Positions 31,813 to 43,888 of a stretch of 64,000 nt of DNA are shown here, piece after piece. The stretch covers positions 101,813 through 165,812 of the forward strand of contig SKCR01034761.1 in the NCBI GenBank assembly GCA_019454045.1, given 5' to 3'. Both the position numbers and the translations under genes were made by a program. The notes under the pieces were generated by a model, which was not told the DNA's origin, searched no databases, and saw only the letters and a program-made list of their open reading frames with translations. This DNA comes from Zanthoxylum bungeanum (taxonomy: Eukaryota; Streptophyta; Magnoliopsida; Sapindales; Rutaceae). Positions within the stretch are counted from its first letter, which is position 1, and each line of letters starts with the position of its first letter.

Positions 31813-32618
31813 TGATGGTGTTTTCAGGCACTATGCTATTTAAGCAGCACGACATGGGTAAAAAAGGTAATTCACTTCTCAGTCAAGATTATTAATGCCG
31901 ACCCGACCACTAAAGAGTCAACAGTAAGAGGCCGGGAACTTTACGGTTAGTGACCGAGCACTTGACTTCAAGATGACCGGGCAATTATCAGGTCGACAGC
32001 AGCATTCTCAGTACAAAAGACTATTATGACCGACCACATGAAGACCGAGCTTAGGGCAAGACATGTTCGGGAAAATAAGGCATTCTATCCATACAAGATA
32101 AGATAATAAGTTATCCTACCTTCATGGGGTAAACTGGTGGGTCAAAGTCCTAGTAGGATAAAGAAAATAAAGGTAGTTTTGACTAGGAATCCTTATGGGA
32201 AAAAGGAATAGTTTCAACTAGGAAATTCTTGTACAAATAGGAATATGATTTCTTCACCATTATAAATAGGAGGGTAGAGTGAGTGAAAGAGAAGAACAAC
32301 AAAAAGAGAGAATAAAAGGAAGTTGAGAGCAAGGTAGAGTTGAGATCAGAATCACCAAGCTCTGACTTGTAAAACACAAAGAACGGTCTGAGAAGCGCAT
32401 TTTGAATAATAAAAGTACCATCTTTTTTCTTTCCGTGGACGTAGGTCGGATCCAAATCCACCGAACCACGTTAAATCTCCTTGTTGATTGGTGTGTTTAT
32501 CTGTCTTTTGCTAAATTTGCCTTTGGTCCCCCATAACCAAACAAATTCACTATTGAGGGAGGATTATCTCGGGAGTGATATTCCAATATTGCCCTGAGAC
32601 CAAAATCCGCCGTCAACA
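31813..32618 (+). mobile_element. Right LTR of element P
   Basis: 806 bp, TGATGGTGTT to GCCGTCAACA. TATA box near 32258. Near-identical to the left LTR up to ~32330, then clearly different (about 80% by eye) to the end. The next bases, AGTTT, do not match the left flank. Confidence 0.85.
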
Positions 32619-33023
32619 AGTTTTGAATATCAATTTTATTAAAATTATTGTTGAGGAAAACTAGTTGAGAGTCTAGTTTTGAGGCATGTACAACACTATC
32701 TTATACTAATATTTGTCGTCGCTATGTGTTGTAAGGGTTGTAGACAAATTCACTACAGGATACAACAAAACTTCTTAGAGATGTAATACAATACTTTGTT
32801 GAATCTCTACCTAAGAACATTGATAAAGACAAAATGTATTATCTTATTAATTCTAAAAGGAATCGTATCCAATTTATAGGCGATCAAATATTGCATCTAA
32901 AATACATGACTTTTACGATAAAAAATCATGTCTTTTAGCACCAAAAGTTAAAAAAAAAGTTAGGTCGGTCCCCGATGTATTATCGTAAGATAGTAACTGA
33001 ACCAAGATGAATTTATAATATTC
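32619..33023. other. Unassigned AT-rich stretch
   Basis: About 400 bp with no coding frame and no match to other parts of the window that I can see. It ends at the LTR at 33024. Confidence 0.5.
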
Positions 33024-34329
33024 TGATGAGTTGTCAATATGTCTATATTTACCCCCCCTTTATCATGCATTTTGTGTGTTATCTCGAGTTGTATGAACGT
33101 TTTGATGCGTTTTGGATATGTTTTATAGGTCAAAATCATAAGACGACTCAATTAGAGTCAACAAGGGATGAAACAACAAATTCAAAACGAAATCATCGCA
33201 TATTCCAAAGTTTAGCATGGGCATCTCGACTCTGGCCAGAGCGTCGTGACACCCACTAGCGGAAATTCAAGACAAAACCAAAATTTAATGTGCATCACAA
33301 CACCCGATTAAAAGAGCCAGAATCGTGATGTTGCACTCTGCGCGTCATGACACGGACGCGATTGTGAAGAACTCTGATTTCTTAAGAAAGAAAGCTCACA
33401 TGGCCTCCTATATAAACAAAAGATCTTCCAATACCTGAAAATAGAAGACTGATAACATACTTTGGAGCTTCAAAGCATTAGAAGAACACCTAGAGTAAGA
33501 CAAGAACAAGTGCATCAACCGATATTGGAGATTGAAGCCGAATACTGCGGATGAGAATTCTTTCTTCCATTCCCTCTATAGCTTATTCTTTATGTATTCT
33601 TGTTTTGTAATAATGATTAGCATGTGTTTATTGAATAATATAAGCATCTAAATCATTAATCTATGATTGTAATGGATCTTAAGTATAATATTTAATTAAT
33701 TTACATCTTTTGTTCTTTTGGGATTGTTATTGAATTATTTATTATTATCTAAGTTTGAATGTATGTTTTATTGTCTACCAATAATAGAATAGTCGTCATA
33801 AATCATTAGGAACTCAAAAAATGAAATTTGGGTTAGTTGTGAGAATAGTAGCGCATGATTCAATTCTTTGAATAGACTTCCATACATGATAAACATATAC
33901 CTTTAGAACCTAATCTTAATGAGTTTGGTTTAACTTAGTTAACATAGACATATCGTTAATTGGCTTAATCTAAATATATCTACCTGATCATCGAAAAAGG
34001 CAAGTAGAAAACTTAACGTTCTAGGTTAATAATTCGTAACAATAACCCAATTGAACATGAACCCATTGTTTGTGTGCTTAGGTGAAGTTACAACCTTACA
34101 TTCTTCTAACATACAAGGTTTTCGTCAAAAGCTGTTATTTGTTCATTTAGATTTTTAGTATTTAGTTTAATCAAATCTCTCTCCACTATTTGTTTAGTTT
34201 TACTTAAAAACGTTATTTTCAAAATTAATAAGAGAACTAATAAGTTCATGTGGGTTCGATATCCGACCTATTGTCACTATATTACTTGAGCTATACGTAC
34301 GTTTGCATGCTATAGTAAAATCACGATAA
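33024..34329 (+). mobile_element. Old Athila-type LTR (E), plus strand
   Basis: Begins TGATGAGTTG and ends next to a PBS-like sequence. The first part resembles the start of the other Athila LTRs read in their own sense, and the end (ACGTACGTTTGCAT, then CGATAA for CGGTCA) matches their ends. About 1.3 kb, i.e. shorter than A-D. The terminal CA has become AA. Degenerate forms of the GCGTC-GACGC motif occur near 33235 and 33345. Confidence 0.7.
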
Positions 34330-34462
34330 AGTTTTTGGCGTCGTGCCAAAACTTATTTTATTTTTCCTTATTTTTATTAGGACAAACACTCTACTTGTTT
34401 AGCTAAACATCCATTTCTTTTTATTTCTTATCTTTCTTTCTGTTTTCTTTGTTTTCAGTCAT
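34330..34462 (+). other. PBS and leader of element E
   Basis: TTTTTGGCGTCGTGCC at 34332-34347 is a degenerate Athila PBS directly after LTR E, followed by a T-rich leader. The leader is cut at 34463 by the next LTR, so E was a full element before truncation. Confidence 0.65.
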
Positions 34463-35628
34463 TGATGAGCGGAAAATATATCAATATTTACCGCCCCTTT
34501 TACTTAATATTTTGTTTAGTTTCTCGGGTTTGATGAACGTTTTGATGTGTTTTAGTTTATTTTGCAGATAAAATAATATTGGGACACAATGAAATAATTT
34601 AGGACGAAATGTGGGTCAGATAAGGGAAAAAATTGGACTTGACATATTAATTTTGGAGATTGGAAACTTGAAATGGTGTTTTAACGAAGTGCAGTTTTGG
34701 AAATTCTAGTTTTACGCATCTGTCGTATTTTGGGCATAACTATTTACTCCGATATCGGATTGAGCTGATTCAAGTTCCAGATTAAATAAGACTTAAAGGT
34801 TCACAACTTTTAAAAACAAAATAATTTCAAATTCTGAAGATTTCATGCCCGAAAGTGATGAACCATCCAGAAGTGTGTTGTGTGTAATTATTAAAGTAAT
34901 TTTCAATCATTTTCAAAGTAAAAAAAATAAATTAATAAATAAATAATAAAAATTATCAAATCACCACCAAACATGATAAGAAATTAGTGGAGCAATTAAT
35001 AATAGATTTGGTGGAGCAATTAGTGGAGTAATTAGTGGAGCCATTAATAATGGATTTGGTGGATGATTTGATGGAGGCAAAATTTTACCTATAAATACCA
35101 AGCCATTTCATTTGTAAATTCATACTTTCTTCTAAGGAATTCCTTAAGAATACTAAGAAGATTTTATCTTGTTTGTTTATTTACAGCTTTCAGTAATTAA
35201 TTTCCGCTTTTGCACTTTCTTTTCTTTACTTTTCAGTTTTTACTTTCCGCAATTTACTTTTACGCACAATATTTTTCTTTCTTTAATTTTCAGTTTTTAC
35301 TTTTCAGTAATGAGGAGGTAACTCCACTTTGCTGGGGTAAAAGGTAAAAATTTATTACTAATATTTAGATTAATCTCCCTTAATTATAATATATAAACTA
35401 GTTAAAACCTGACTTAACGAGGATACCGCCATATTGGTCAGTTGGTATTATTATTTAAATTGGTTTTAACCTGACTAAACTGGATACCGCCTGATTGGTC
35501 GGTTGGTAATTAATTATTAATTTGACTTAATCTGGATACCGCCTATATGGCTGGTTGGTAATTATCCTGCAAAGTTAATATATTATACTACGGGAGATAT
35601 CTAAAATAGAAGTAATAAAAGCATGGGT
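34463..35628 (+). mobile_element. Truncated Athila LTR (F), A-type, plus strand
   Basis: Starts TGATGAGCGG inside the leader of E. Reads as the reverse complement of LTR A (7873 down to about 6746), including the GTGGAGCAATTAGTGG repeats, the TATA region near 35090 and the array of ACCGCC-TTGGT units. It breaks off after GTAATAAAAG at about 35628, where unrelated sequence starts. No ACGT cluster, like A. Confidence 0.75.
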
Positions 35629-38600
35629 GGCAATTTGGGTCAGGATTCGTTTATTCGTTCGATTCGATTCGCTTTAAAGCGAATACGGGTTTGAAAAAAT
35701 GGATTCGTTTAATAAATGGGTCAATTCGATTCGATTCGTTTATTAAACGAATCGAATACGAATTTAAGCTCATTGATTTGTTTATTCGTTTAGAATTCGT
35801 TTTATTACTTTTATTTACTAGTTCTTGTTAATTTTCAATTAAGATTCGAGAAATTATAGCTAATTATCATAGAAAAAGTAATATTTTCGATATTTGGCGA
35901 GATATTCACGGGGTCCACCTTTATAGCTGTGATTCGAAATATATTCACGGGGTCCACCTCCCATTATGGAATTCGATTTAATTATTGAATTCTCATTTTC
36001 CGTTGGGGATCACGGTATTCCATAAAATAGTGGAAGGCACTGCTGGGTTAAAAATCCATAACTAAGGTAGTGTGTAATATTATGAAACTTGCCGCTTATG
36101 TTTCCTTTATTATATTGTGTATATAGAATTAAACTTTTGATCCACTGCATGTATATTTATCTATATGTTTTCTAACTTCACTTATGGTTACAGATTTCTA
36201 GAATAGGTTCTAGATTAAGAGTAGACCTGGATTTTGTTAGAATATTCTAAACCATCGGGAACTATTGTTCCGATTTTCATGAAAAATCAAGATGGTTATT
36301 GACTTAGTTTCTAAGTCACGATAGGTAATCTAAATAGATATCCATTTTAGGATATAATTCTGTAGAGAGAATAGTTTTTTTTTACAGTAAGAATTTACGT
36401 GAATTAGTTAATGTCTCGAGATTCTTGACTGGCATTAAAAAAAACCCATTAAGTATTTGTTTATCTGATAATGATGTTTCTTAGCTTTAGTGACCTTTAG
36501 AGGTAATGTGTCTGACACAGTTTGCTAATCAATTATTTGCAATTGTTGTGAATAGTTGAAGGCAAATTATAAAGCTAAATAAAGGAGATGTGTATAGTTG
36601 TGTGTAGAGAATATTGATTCTCACAATAAGACAACTGTAGGTATTGGATACCAGATATCCCGTATAGTTATTTAAAATATTTTTTAATGATTGTTTTGAT
36701 ATTTGATATCAGAACTTCCGACTATTGGATAGTTACTTGTTCATTATAAACAGTTGTTACATATTTTAATATGACTAGTAGTTTCATTGATGAAGAGATA
36801 AATATTAAGAAAATATTTGGTTAAGTAAATAACTTAGAACGATGCTTTACGAGATTATATCACTTAAGCATTAGATGATTATTCTGTATGGTAAAGGATG
36901 GTCTGATACGAGATCACACCACATATCCTTATCCATTTAATGAATATTATATTCGTGAATGTGAATAAATCTCATTTAACCAATGATTGTCATTGGACCA
37001 TAAGATTTATTAAACCGATACATTAGATGAATGTAGTTTAATGAATTATAAATTACCTTGGATAGTTTTCTTTACTTCGTAACTTAGTTAATGAGTTGTT
37101 ATGACTTAATTACGTGTTTCTAAAAGAATACATATTGAACGTCTTGAATGGTTCGAGAACTTTCAATATGTTTCTGATGAAATGCGGATAGAATATTTTG
37201 ACTCGTTCAAAGATATTCAATTTGAAGTTTTTGAAAACTGTATCATTAAAATTCATCATAAATCTTTGAATTGTTCAAAGATGTTTGATGCAATCAAACA
37301 GATGAATTTATGGCAATTAGTTCTTAGGTTATTCAATGAATATGATTCTTACTCAATATTATTCTTCTACGATTCCATCGTGATGGAATTGGTTGGTGGG
37401 AGTAATTGAATCTTATATAATTTGATTTGTTTGATATTAAGTGTCACCGAATTAGTTTCAATACTCTTAGGGATATGCTCCAGTAACACTAATTCATCAT
37501 TTTAATTAATGTTCCATTAGTTTCTACAGTTATATATATGATATGTATAGGTAGAAAATTTGAATCTTGAAAAGTTTGAGATTTGAATTTTTCTTTTGTA
37601 TAATGGTTATATAATTGAAAAGTACTTGCGCCTCGGAGGTACAGGTAAAAATTTATCATTTATTCTATTTAATAGAATATTATATTCTATTTGATAGAAT
37701 ATCTTTTCTACGATCCCGAGTAATAAAATTATTTTATTACATGGCGTGTAACATCAGGTGTTGACTATTGTAGAAAAGACTTTACTTATTGAAGTCAAAT
37801 GTGAGAGTGATAAACTATAACTGGAACTACATAATTAATAAGATGAAAAAGACCCTTAGACATCTTTCCTATAAGTCCAATATAATGTCAGAATCATTTG
37901 CAAAGCATTTGATATTTAATGGTTCTGTTGTTTTCTTATCGAAGAAAATTATCTTATAACTTATAGTGGGAGCGATATTTGATATCAATTTTGGAAGTTA
38001 GCATTAAACAATAGATCTAAGATTGTTCATAGTTTACTACCATCAAGTTTGGACTTGATTAAGCTTTCATTATGAATCTTTCATAAAGTGTGCAAATGGT
38101 TTGCGCATCAAAATCAAAGTGATCTTGTTAAAGGTTTGACCTTTATAGTATGACAATGAGAAAAGTTATACGCATCAATCTATTGTAGATTCTGAGGAAA
38201 CTTGTCTCTAGTCGCACTAATTGAATAATTAAAAATCTGTTGGTTAATGTTGATATTAAGCTATGTATTTTAGCTAGGAATACAAAGTGGTGTTCCTGAA
38301 TGGTTTCTTCGAAGAAGAGATCCATTGTGATTTCTTTGCTTGAAAAGTTCGTTCTGGAATGGCCATAGAGTTTGTATTATGCTAAGATCACAATTTGATA
38401 TACTAGCTTATAGAGCCAATTGTAGACTCAAATGAGCTTTCTGGAAATCTTTGTTCTCTAACTTTGATAATAGTCAGATTGTCTGATTTTATCAAAGCAT
38501 AGAGGATACAAATGTGATAGTGGGAGCGTACATATTTATCATTATTAATGTAATAATGAGATGGTTGTGAGGAAAAATGTTTACCTAAGTCTTCTTTTCT

Positions 38601-39680
38601 CCATGAAAGCAGTGTGAGTAGTCTTTGTTATAGTTGATATAAAGTCTTATATATGATATAAAACTAAAAGACTTGTGAGATACTCATATTAGTCATGCAT
38701 TAACTATGATCTAATAAAGGACACAACAAGACTATCTGTGTGAAAGCAGTGTGAGTAGTCTTTGTTATAGTTGATATAAAGTTTTATATATGATATAAAA
38801 CTAAAAGACTTGTGAGATACTCATATTAGTCATGCATTAGCTATGATCTAATAAATGACACAGCAAGACTATCTGTGTGAAAGTTAGTGTAACTGTTTAA
38901 CAGTTAGTATAACGGTTTGAGAGTTAGTATTTCTCTTGTATATAGTATTTATCTTTCGTAAAGTATGATTCCTTTGTCGAAAGAGAAATTGATTAGAATG
39001 TCTAGTCAATTTTATGCATCATAGGATGATGACATAATGAATACTATATTATGTGCGATTAAAGATATCAATTTAATCATAATTGTTACAAGCTATTTTT
39101 TATACCTTGTAGACCATATGATGGGTCTTGAAACATGTTCTTTGTTATCTTTGAGATATTAAGAACGAGTTTCTTATTCATAGAGAATATAATCTGCAAC
39201 CATTAGGGTCAGATTAGGTTTGAGTCTAATTATGACGTTAGATGATCTACGTCATATAGAGTTAGAAAAGATGCAGTGGGAGTGTCACAAATGATTCTAC
39301 TATGTTAGTGGAATTAATTGTAACTTATGAAATATTGACTTATGAAGTTATAAAGAGACATTATAGATTAGAAGTTTTGATATTAGTGTCGTGCTTGCGA
39401 TTGTCTCATAGTATTTGGATTTGATCCCTAAATACATAGACAACTAAGTAGTTGTAGCACAATATTGATGTCGCGTCTGATTCATATTGATGTATAACTT
39501 AGGTTATACAAAATATGAATGATGTTGGCTAAGGGAAACGATTCGGTTTGTTGGACAAACTCAATATATTATAGCGGACCTATTTGTTATTGCCTACCTC
39601 TTGAGTACTAGGTGAACTCTTAAGGGCCATGAGTATGTGATACACATTGAGATGTGTATATGTTATCATGGATTGGCACT
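35629..39680. other. Unassigned degenerate DNA, probably an old Copia-type interior
   Basis: About 4 kb without a supportable gene. It opens with GGGTGGCAATTTGGGTC and a GATTCG-rich stretch holding two perfect or near-perfect palindromes (35667-35684, 35733-35753). The rest is AT-rich with scattered GTGGGAG motifs (near 37396, 37969, 38520 and 39273) and a 137-bp tandem duplication. The 75-codon plus-strand frame at 37182-37409 has no motif I recognise. Because a Copia-like PPT follows at 39683, part may be decayed Copia. Confidence 0.4.
38604..38877 (+). repeat. 137-bp direct tandem duplication
   Basis: Two adjacent copies (38604-38740 and 38741-38877) starting TGAAAGCAGTGTGAGTAGTC, nearly identical, followed by the first bases of a third. 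Few differences, so it is a fairly recent local duplication in old DNA. Confidence 0.9.
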
Positions 39681-39682
39681 AG

Positions 39683-42100
39683 AGCAAGTGGGAGAAATTA
39701 TTAGGGTTGGTGCTCAAAGTGCCAATCCGGATCGTATTCATGTCCGATTCATGAATACGAATAATTCTTTTTTCCATAATATTAATATTACTTACTTAAT
39801 GGTAGGGCCTCTTATTTTTATATACATATTCGATCTAATTAAGATTAAATTGAAACTAAATATGATTTAGTGATATGTATATATTAGACAAAGACCCCGG
39901 GACTTATAACATAGTGTGTAGTTATAATGTAGTTTGTAATTGACATTGGAAAGCGTCACTATAAGTTGTATATTCTCAAATAAAGCTCCTGGTTAAAATT
40001 TTTTGACACGGGTCAGTTAGTAAAATTCGCGGAGACTAGTATATATCGTATATTGTGACTTGGTCCGATGGTTTATCCCAATGAACCATGAGTCTTGGGA
40101 GACTTATATAAATGTGTAGGTGTTTATTTGATAAATAATGAATGACTCACCGAAGATTTTCTAATAGATGATACACCAAAGTCAATAGGAATCTTATCGA
40201 GTCGAATAGCTTAGTGGTCCTTCGACTTGAGATACCGCTGTGGATATATGAGACATCCTCCATACTTTGATGGCAGTCACGTCAGTGATCTATTTAGATC
40301 ATATCTCTGCATGTTCGTTGGGTGTGGACTGATACTCATGATATCCTGTGAGTATCAGATAGAATCTGTCAGTCCTATGTACAGGGCATAGGTATCTTGA
40401 ACGTGTTTATGATCTTGTAAATCCATGATCGTGGTATACTTCGGAAGTGAGTTCCGAGTGTTATTTTGAGATGAAAAATCTGAAAGTCGACTATATTATA
40501 CCTTTGGGATTTGACGTTCATATCTATATCCCCAGTATAATTTTAATAGCCTGTGACGGAGGGATTATATGTATGCAATGACCTCGACTTGCATAGTTTA
40601 GCGAGATTATCCGTGATCATCATAATTAAGGAGTGGGTGAACTATGGACATGAAATTTAATTATGTGACAGATAAACCTAAACTTTGAGAGTCCCACAAT
40701 ATGAAGTGTACTCGTTGAGCACTTGGACAACGCGTTATGAATAATATAGATTATTCATAATACTTTACCGGATTAAATGAGTTAATTCAAATTGTTTAAT
40801 CGGTTAAACGAAAATACATGCATTAGAGAATTTTGGTCAATTAATAATTAATATGTATTTATATTTGATACAAAATTTGATTTGATACATATTAATTAAT
40901 TGTCAAAGGAAACTTTGAGACATGCCATTAATATATGTATTTGTTATTTAATATAAATAAAATACATATATAATAATAATCGCATTTATTAATTATTTAG
41001 GTGTTTAAATATTAAATCTCTAGATAATTAAATTATATCAATATTACATAATTGCTATGCAATATGTTTGATTATTGTTGGTTACAAATTGGATTTGTTA
41101 ACTTAAAGCTTATTTTTATTTAATTAGATTAAATTAACCAAATGACCAAAATGCTCGTCCTAAGTCAGTCATAGCCTATTTTAAAGTGAAATTTTATTTT
41201 CTCTTGCAATGGAAGACATGGCCGAACCCTCTCAAGACGGAAAGCTCCCAAAATTTTCTTGAAGAAACAAGAGAGAAAATGATTAAATCAAGAAGAAAGT
41301 TTAAGGAAATTATGAGATTTAGAGGTAATTTGAACATCTGGTATAGTTTTAGGATTTCTTCCTTTCTTAGATTTTGGGGCTTTTGACTTTGAGGATGGAT
41401 TTGGAGGCTAGATGCATTTGTGAAGTTAGATTGAATAATATTAGTGTAATATAAGTTCAATTTTATCATTTGATGACTTTTTACCATTCTAGAGTGTTAT
41501 GACCACTCTTGTAACTCCTAGAATTGTTCTTGAGTTCTTCATTTGTGGTGACTTTGGTTGGTGTAAGTATTAATATGGTTAATGTTGAGAAAATTAGATT
41601 TAAAGCATGAAAAATAATAATTTTGGTTGAAACGTATGTACTTTTTATTTTTGGTGATGAAACGTATGTTGTATAAATGTATTGGATGTGTTTTGGGCAT
41701 TGGAACAATTGTTGGAAATTATTTCGGAGTTGAAAAACGTGAAAAACGGTGAAAAACGGCATTACCAGGTGAGTTTTGGGCTTATCGGGTGTCCGTTGTC
41801 CAAACAGTGAATTGGTCACTGTTCAGGGAGCCTTTAAACTACCCAAGTACTATTAGGGCTGACTTGGGCAGCCCTAATGTGTATTGGTTGGTCGGTTCAG
41901 ACAAAAACGTGTTTTATGCCACTTTACGGAAAAATATTTTCGTAAATATTTTATGGTGTTTCTTAATTATTTATGTCGTTATTTGATATCGAATAAATAT
42001 GTTCAGGTAAAATATGAATGAATTATTCATATTGGATATTAAATAATTTATTCGGTAAGTTAAAAATTTTAAAGTTACGATTTCACCCAAAACGCGCTTC
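39683..42100 (+). mobile_element. Copia-like PPT and long degenerate LTR (tentative)
   Basis: AGCAAGTGGGAGA at 39683-39695 is the polypurine tract typical of plant Copia elements. It is followed by TTATTAGGGTTGG (expected LTR start TGTTAGG, here altered) and ~2.3 kb of non-coding, LTR-like sequence. A TATA-containing stretch is possible near 40105. The right end is unclear: by ~42110 the sequence is an Athila gag relic. No second copy was found, so the LTR status rests on the PPT and position. Confidence 0.4.
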
Positions 42101-42109
42101 CGTCTGTTT

Positions 42110-43315
42110 CTTTGCTAAAACCCCAACAATATTTTCATCCCACGATAACAACAAGGCTGCGTAATGACATCACGCTATTCATGCAATATGAATTAGAGTC
42201 CTTATACGAGGCATGAGAGAGATATAAAGACCTTCTTCGTAAGTGCCCACATCATAAGATAGTTAAATGGCTGCAGGTGCTCTAATGGCTAAAAGTGAGA
42301 ACCATGCATGGGATCCACTGGAAGAGATACCTAATAACAACGTCATATGCCCAACTAAAAAAAGTATTCATCAACAAGCAGCAATAGTCCATGGGTTAAA
42401 GCTAAAACCAAATCTACAAATGTCTAGAGATCCTTGGTATGCAGGCTGCGAACAATGTTAGAGATACCAGTGCAGGGTGTGGGGGACTATAGAGTAGAGA
42501 AGCATCCCAATTTTGGATGGAAAAACAACCAATGGGAAATACCACAAGATAGGTCACAATTCCAACAACAGCAAGGTTTGTAATAAATTCTCTGGAAGGT
42601 GCTCACAATAAGTCAAATATGAGGCCCTTCTTTGGAGTCAGACAACAACCATAAGATCACTGGAAATTGAAATGGGGCAGCTAGACCTTAATCAAAGCCA
42701 GATGCCACAATGAGCTCTCCAAAGTAACATAGAAGACAATCCTATGAGGTGTGTAGTGCCATACTGCAAAGAACAACCACGAGAAGTACGTTCATTCAGC
42801 AATGAGAAAGCCCAAGCAGTTGAGCCAACTATTACCACTACACCAACAATGCAAAGAGAAGTATGTTAGACTATGAACCAAAACCTCCATTCCTGACTAG
42901 GCTGATGTCAAAGACAAAACTAGAGGAATATAAGGAGGGGTAAGCACATAGAAGAGCAACAACTTTACTTATAGGCAGTACTATCAAAGAGAAAAGGCTC
43001 ACAGAGGTGTGTAGTGCCATACTGCAAAGAACAGCCGTGACTAAAACAACCGTGACTAAATGTAAGAATCCTGACATCTTCAACATAGATTGCACTAATA
43101 CGGATTGCAAGTCAAAAGCATAATGTTATTTAGGGTCGAGAATAAATTTAATTCCTCTAGTGATGGAGTATAGATTGGGGTATTATAAGCTACAACCAAC
43201 CTCCATCTCCATGCAGTTTACTGACATAACCATCAAGATGTCCAAAGGAAATATCATAGACGAGATGGTAAAGGTAGCTAATTTTGAGCTTCTTTGGATA
43301 TATGTCCAAGAGCAT
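42110..43315 (+). pseudogene. Old Athila gag-protease relic, plus strand
   Basis: In shifting frames: a LYEA-ERYKDLLRKCPHH gag motif (42190-42260), MAKSENHAWDPLEEIPNNN (42285-42345), the Asn/Gln-rich part with HPNFGWKNNQW (42505-42540), and a protease piece INLIPL then RLGYYKLQPTSISMQF (43145-43230), lining up with the gag and protease of copies A and B. Many stops. A ~35-bp stretch with GTGTAGTGCCATACTGCAAA occurs twice (near 42752 and 43006). It is much older than A-C and in opposite orientation. Confidence 0.7.
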
Positions 43316-43888
43316 AATGTAATATTCAAACAGGATATCATTTTAAGTATTAAACGATGCATTTTTTCATTTATTAAAACATTAATTTTAAAGTCTCATA
43401 GCATAAATTATCATGTATTCCCTTGGATGCTAAATGTATTTTCAAACTTAGTGTATAAGTGTTATACACAAGAAGATTTAAGTCTGAAATTAGTAATCCT
43501 AAATAGTCCGTAGAGGCAAAAAATGATCGACACTTTATTTAGGGTTTATCTACAGCTACAGTCTATTCCATATTATATGAAAACTTTGATCTGGGTTCGT
43601 TCATGTGGTGACATGAAAATGGAGGCACCTTCTATGATACGATCATATCGGACTGGACCAAGATAGAAATGAATTTCTTTTAATACCTGTTAAACAAAGA
43701 AATTCGTATCAGTCTAATAGATTATCATATATCGATTGACTTAGAATCTTGAGTGTACTACTAACTCCTGCATGATAGGCTATGTCCTTTGATTTACAAA
43801 GGTGAGGTTGGTGAAGAAATCTTGACCAATAGCTACGTATTTTAGGACATGGTTTCGTGTGTAGCTGGGGACGTTTTACATAGATATG
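43316..43888. other. Unassigned stretch
   Basis: About 570 bp without recognisable coding or repeat structure. It ends at the start of the LTR of copy C. Confidence 0.4.

Noticed and set aside
37182..37409. 75-aa plus-strand frame
   Set aside because: AT-rich, no recognisable motif, no conserved neighbour; chance frame in decayed DNA.
41186..41386. 66-aa plus-strand frame with MKFYFLLQWK start
   Set aside because: No domain; sits in an LTR-like leader. Host gene status not supported.
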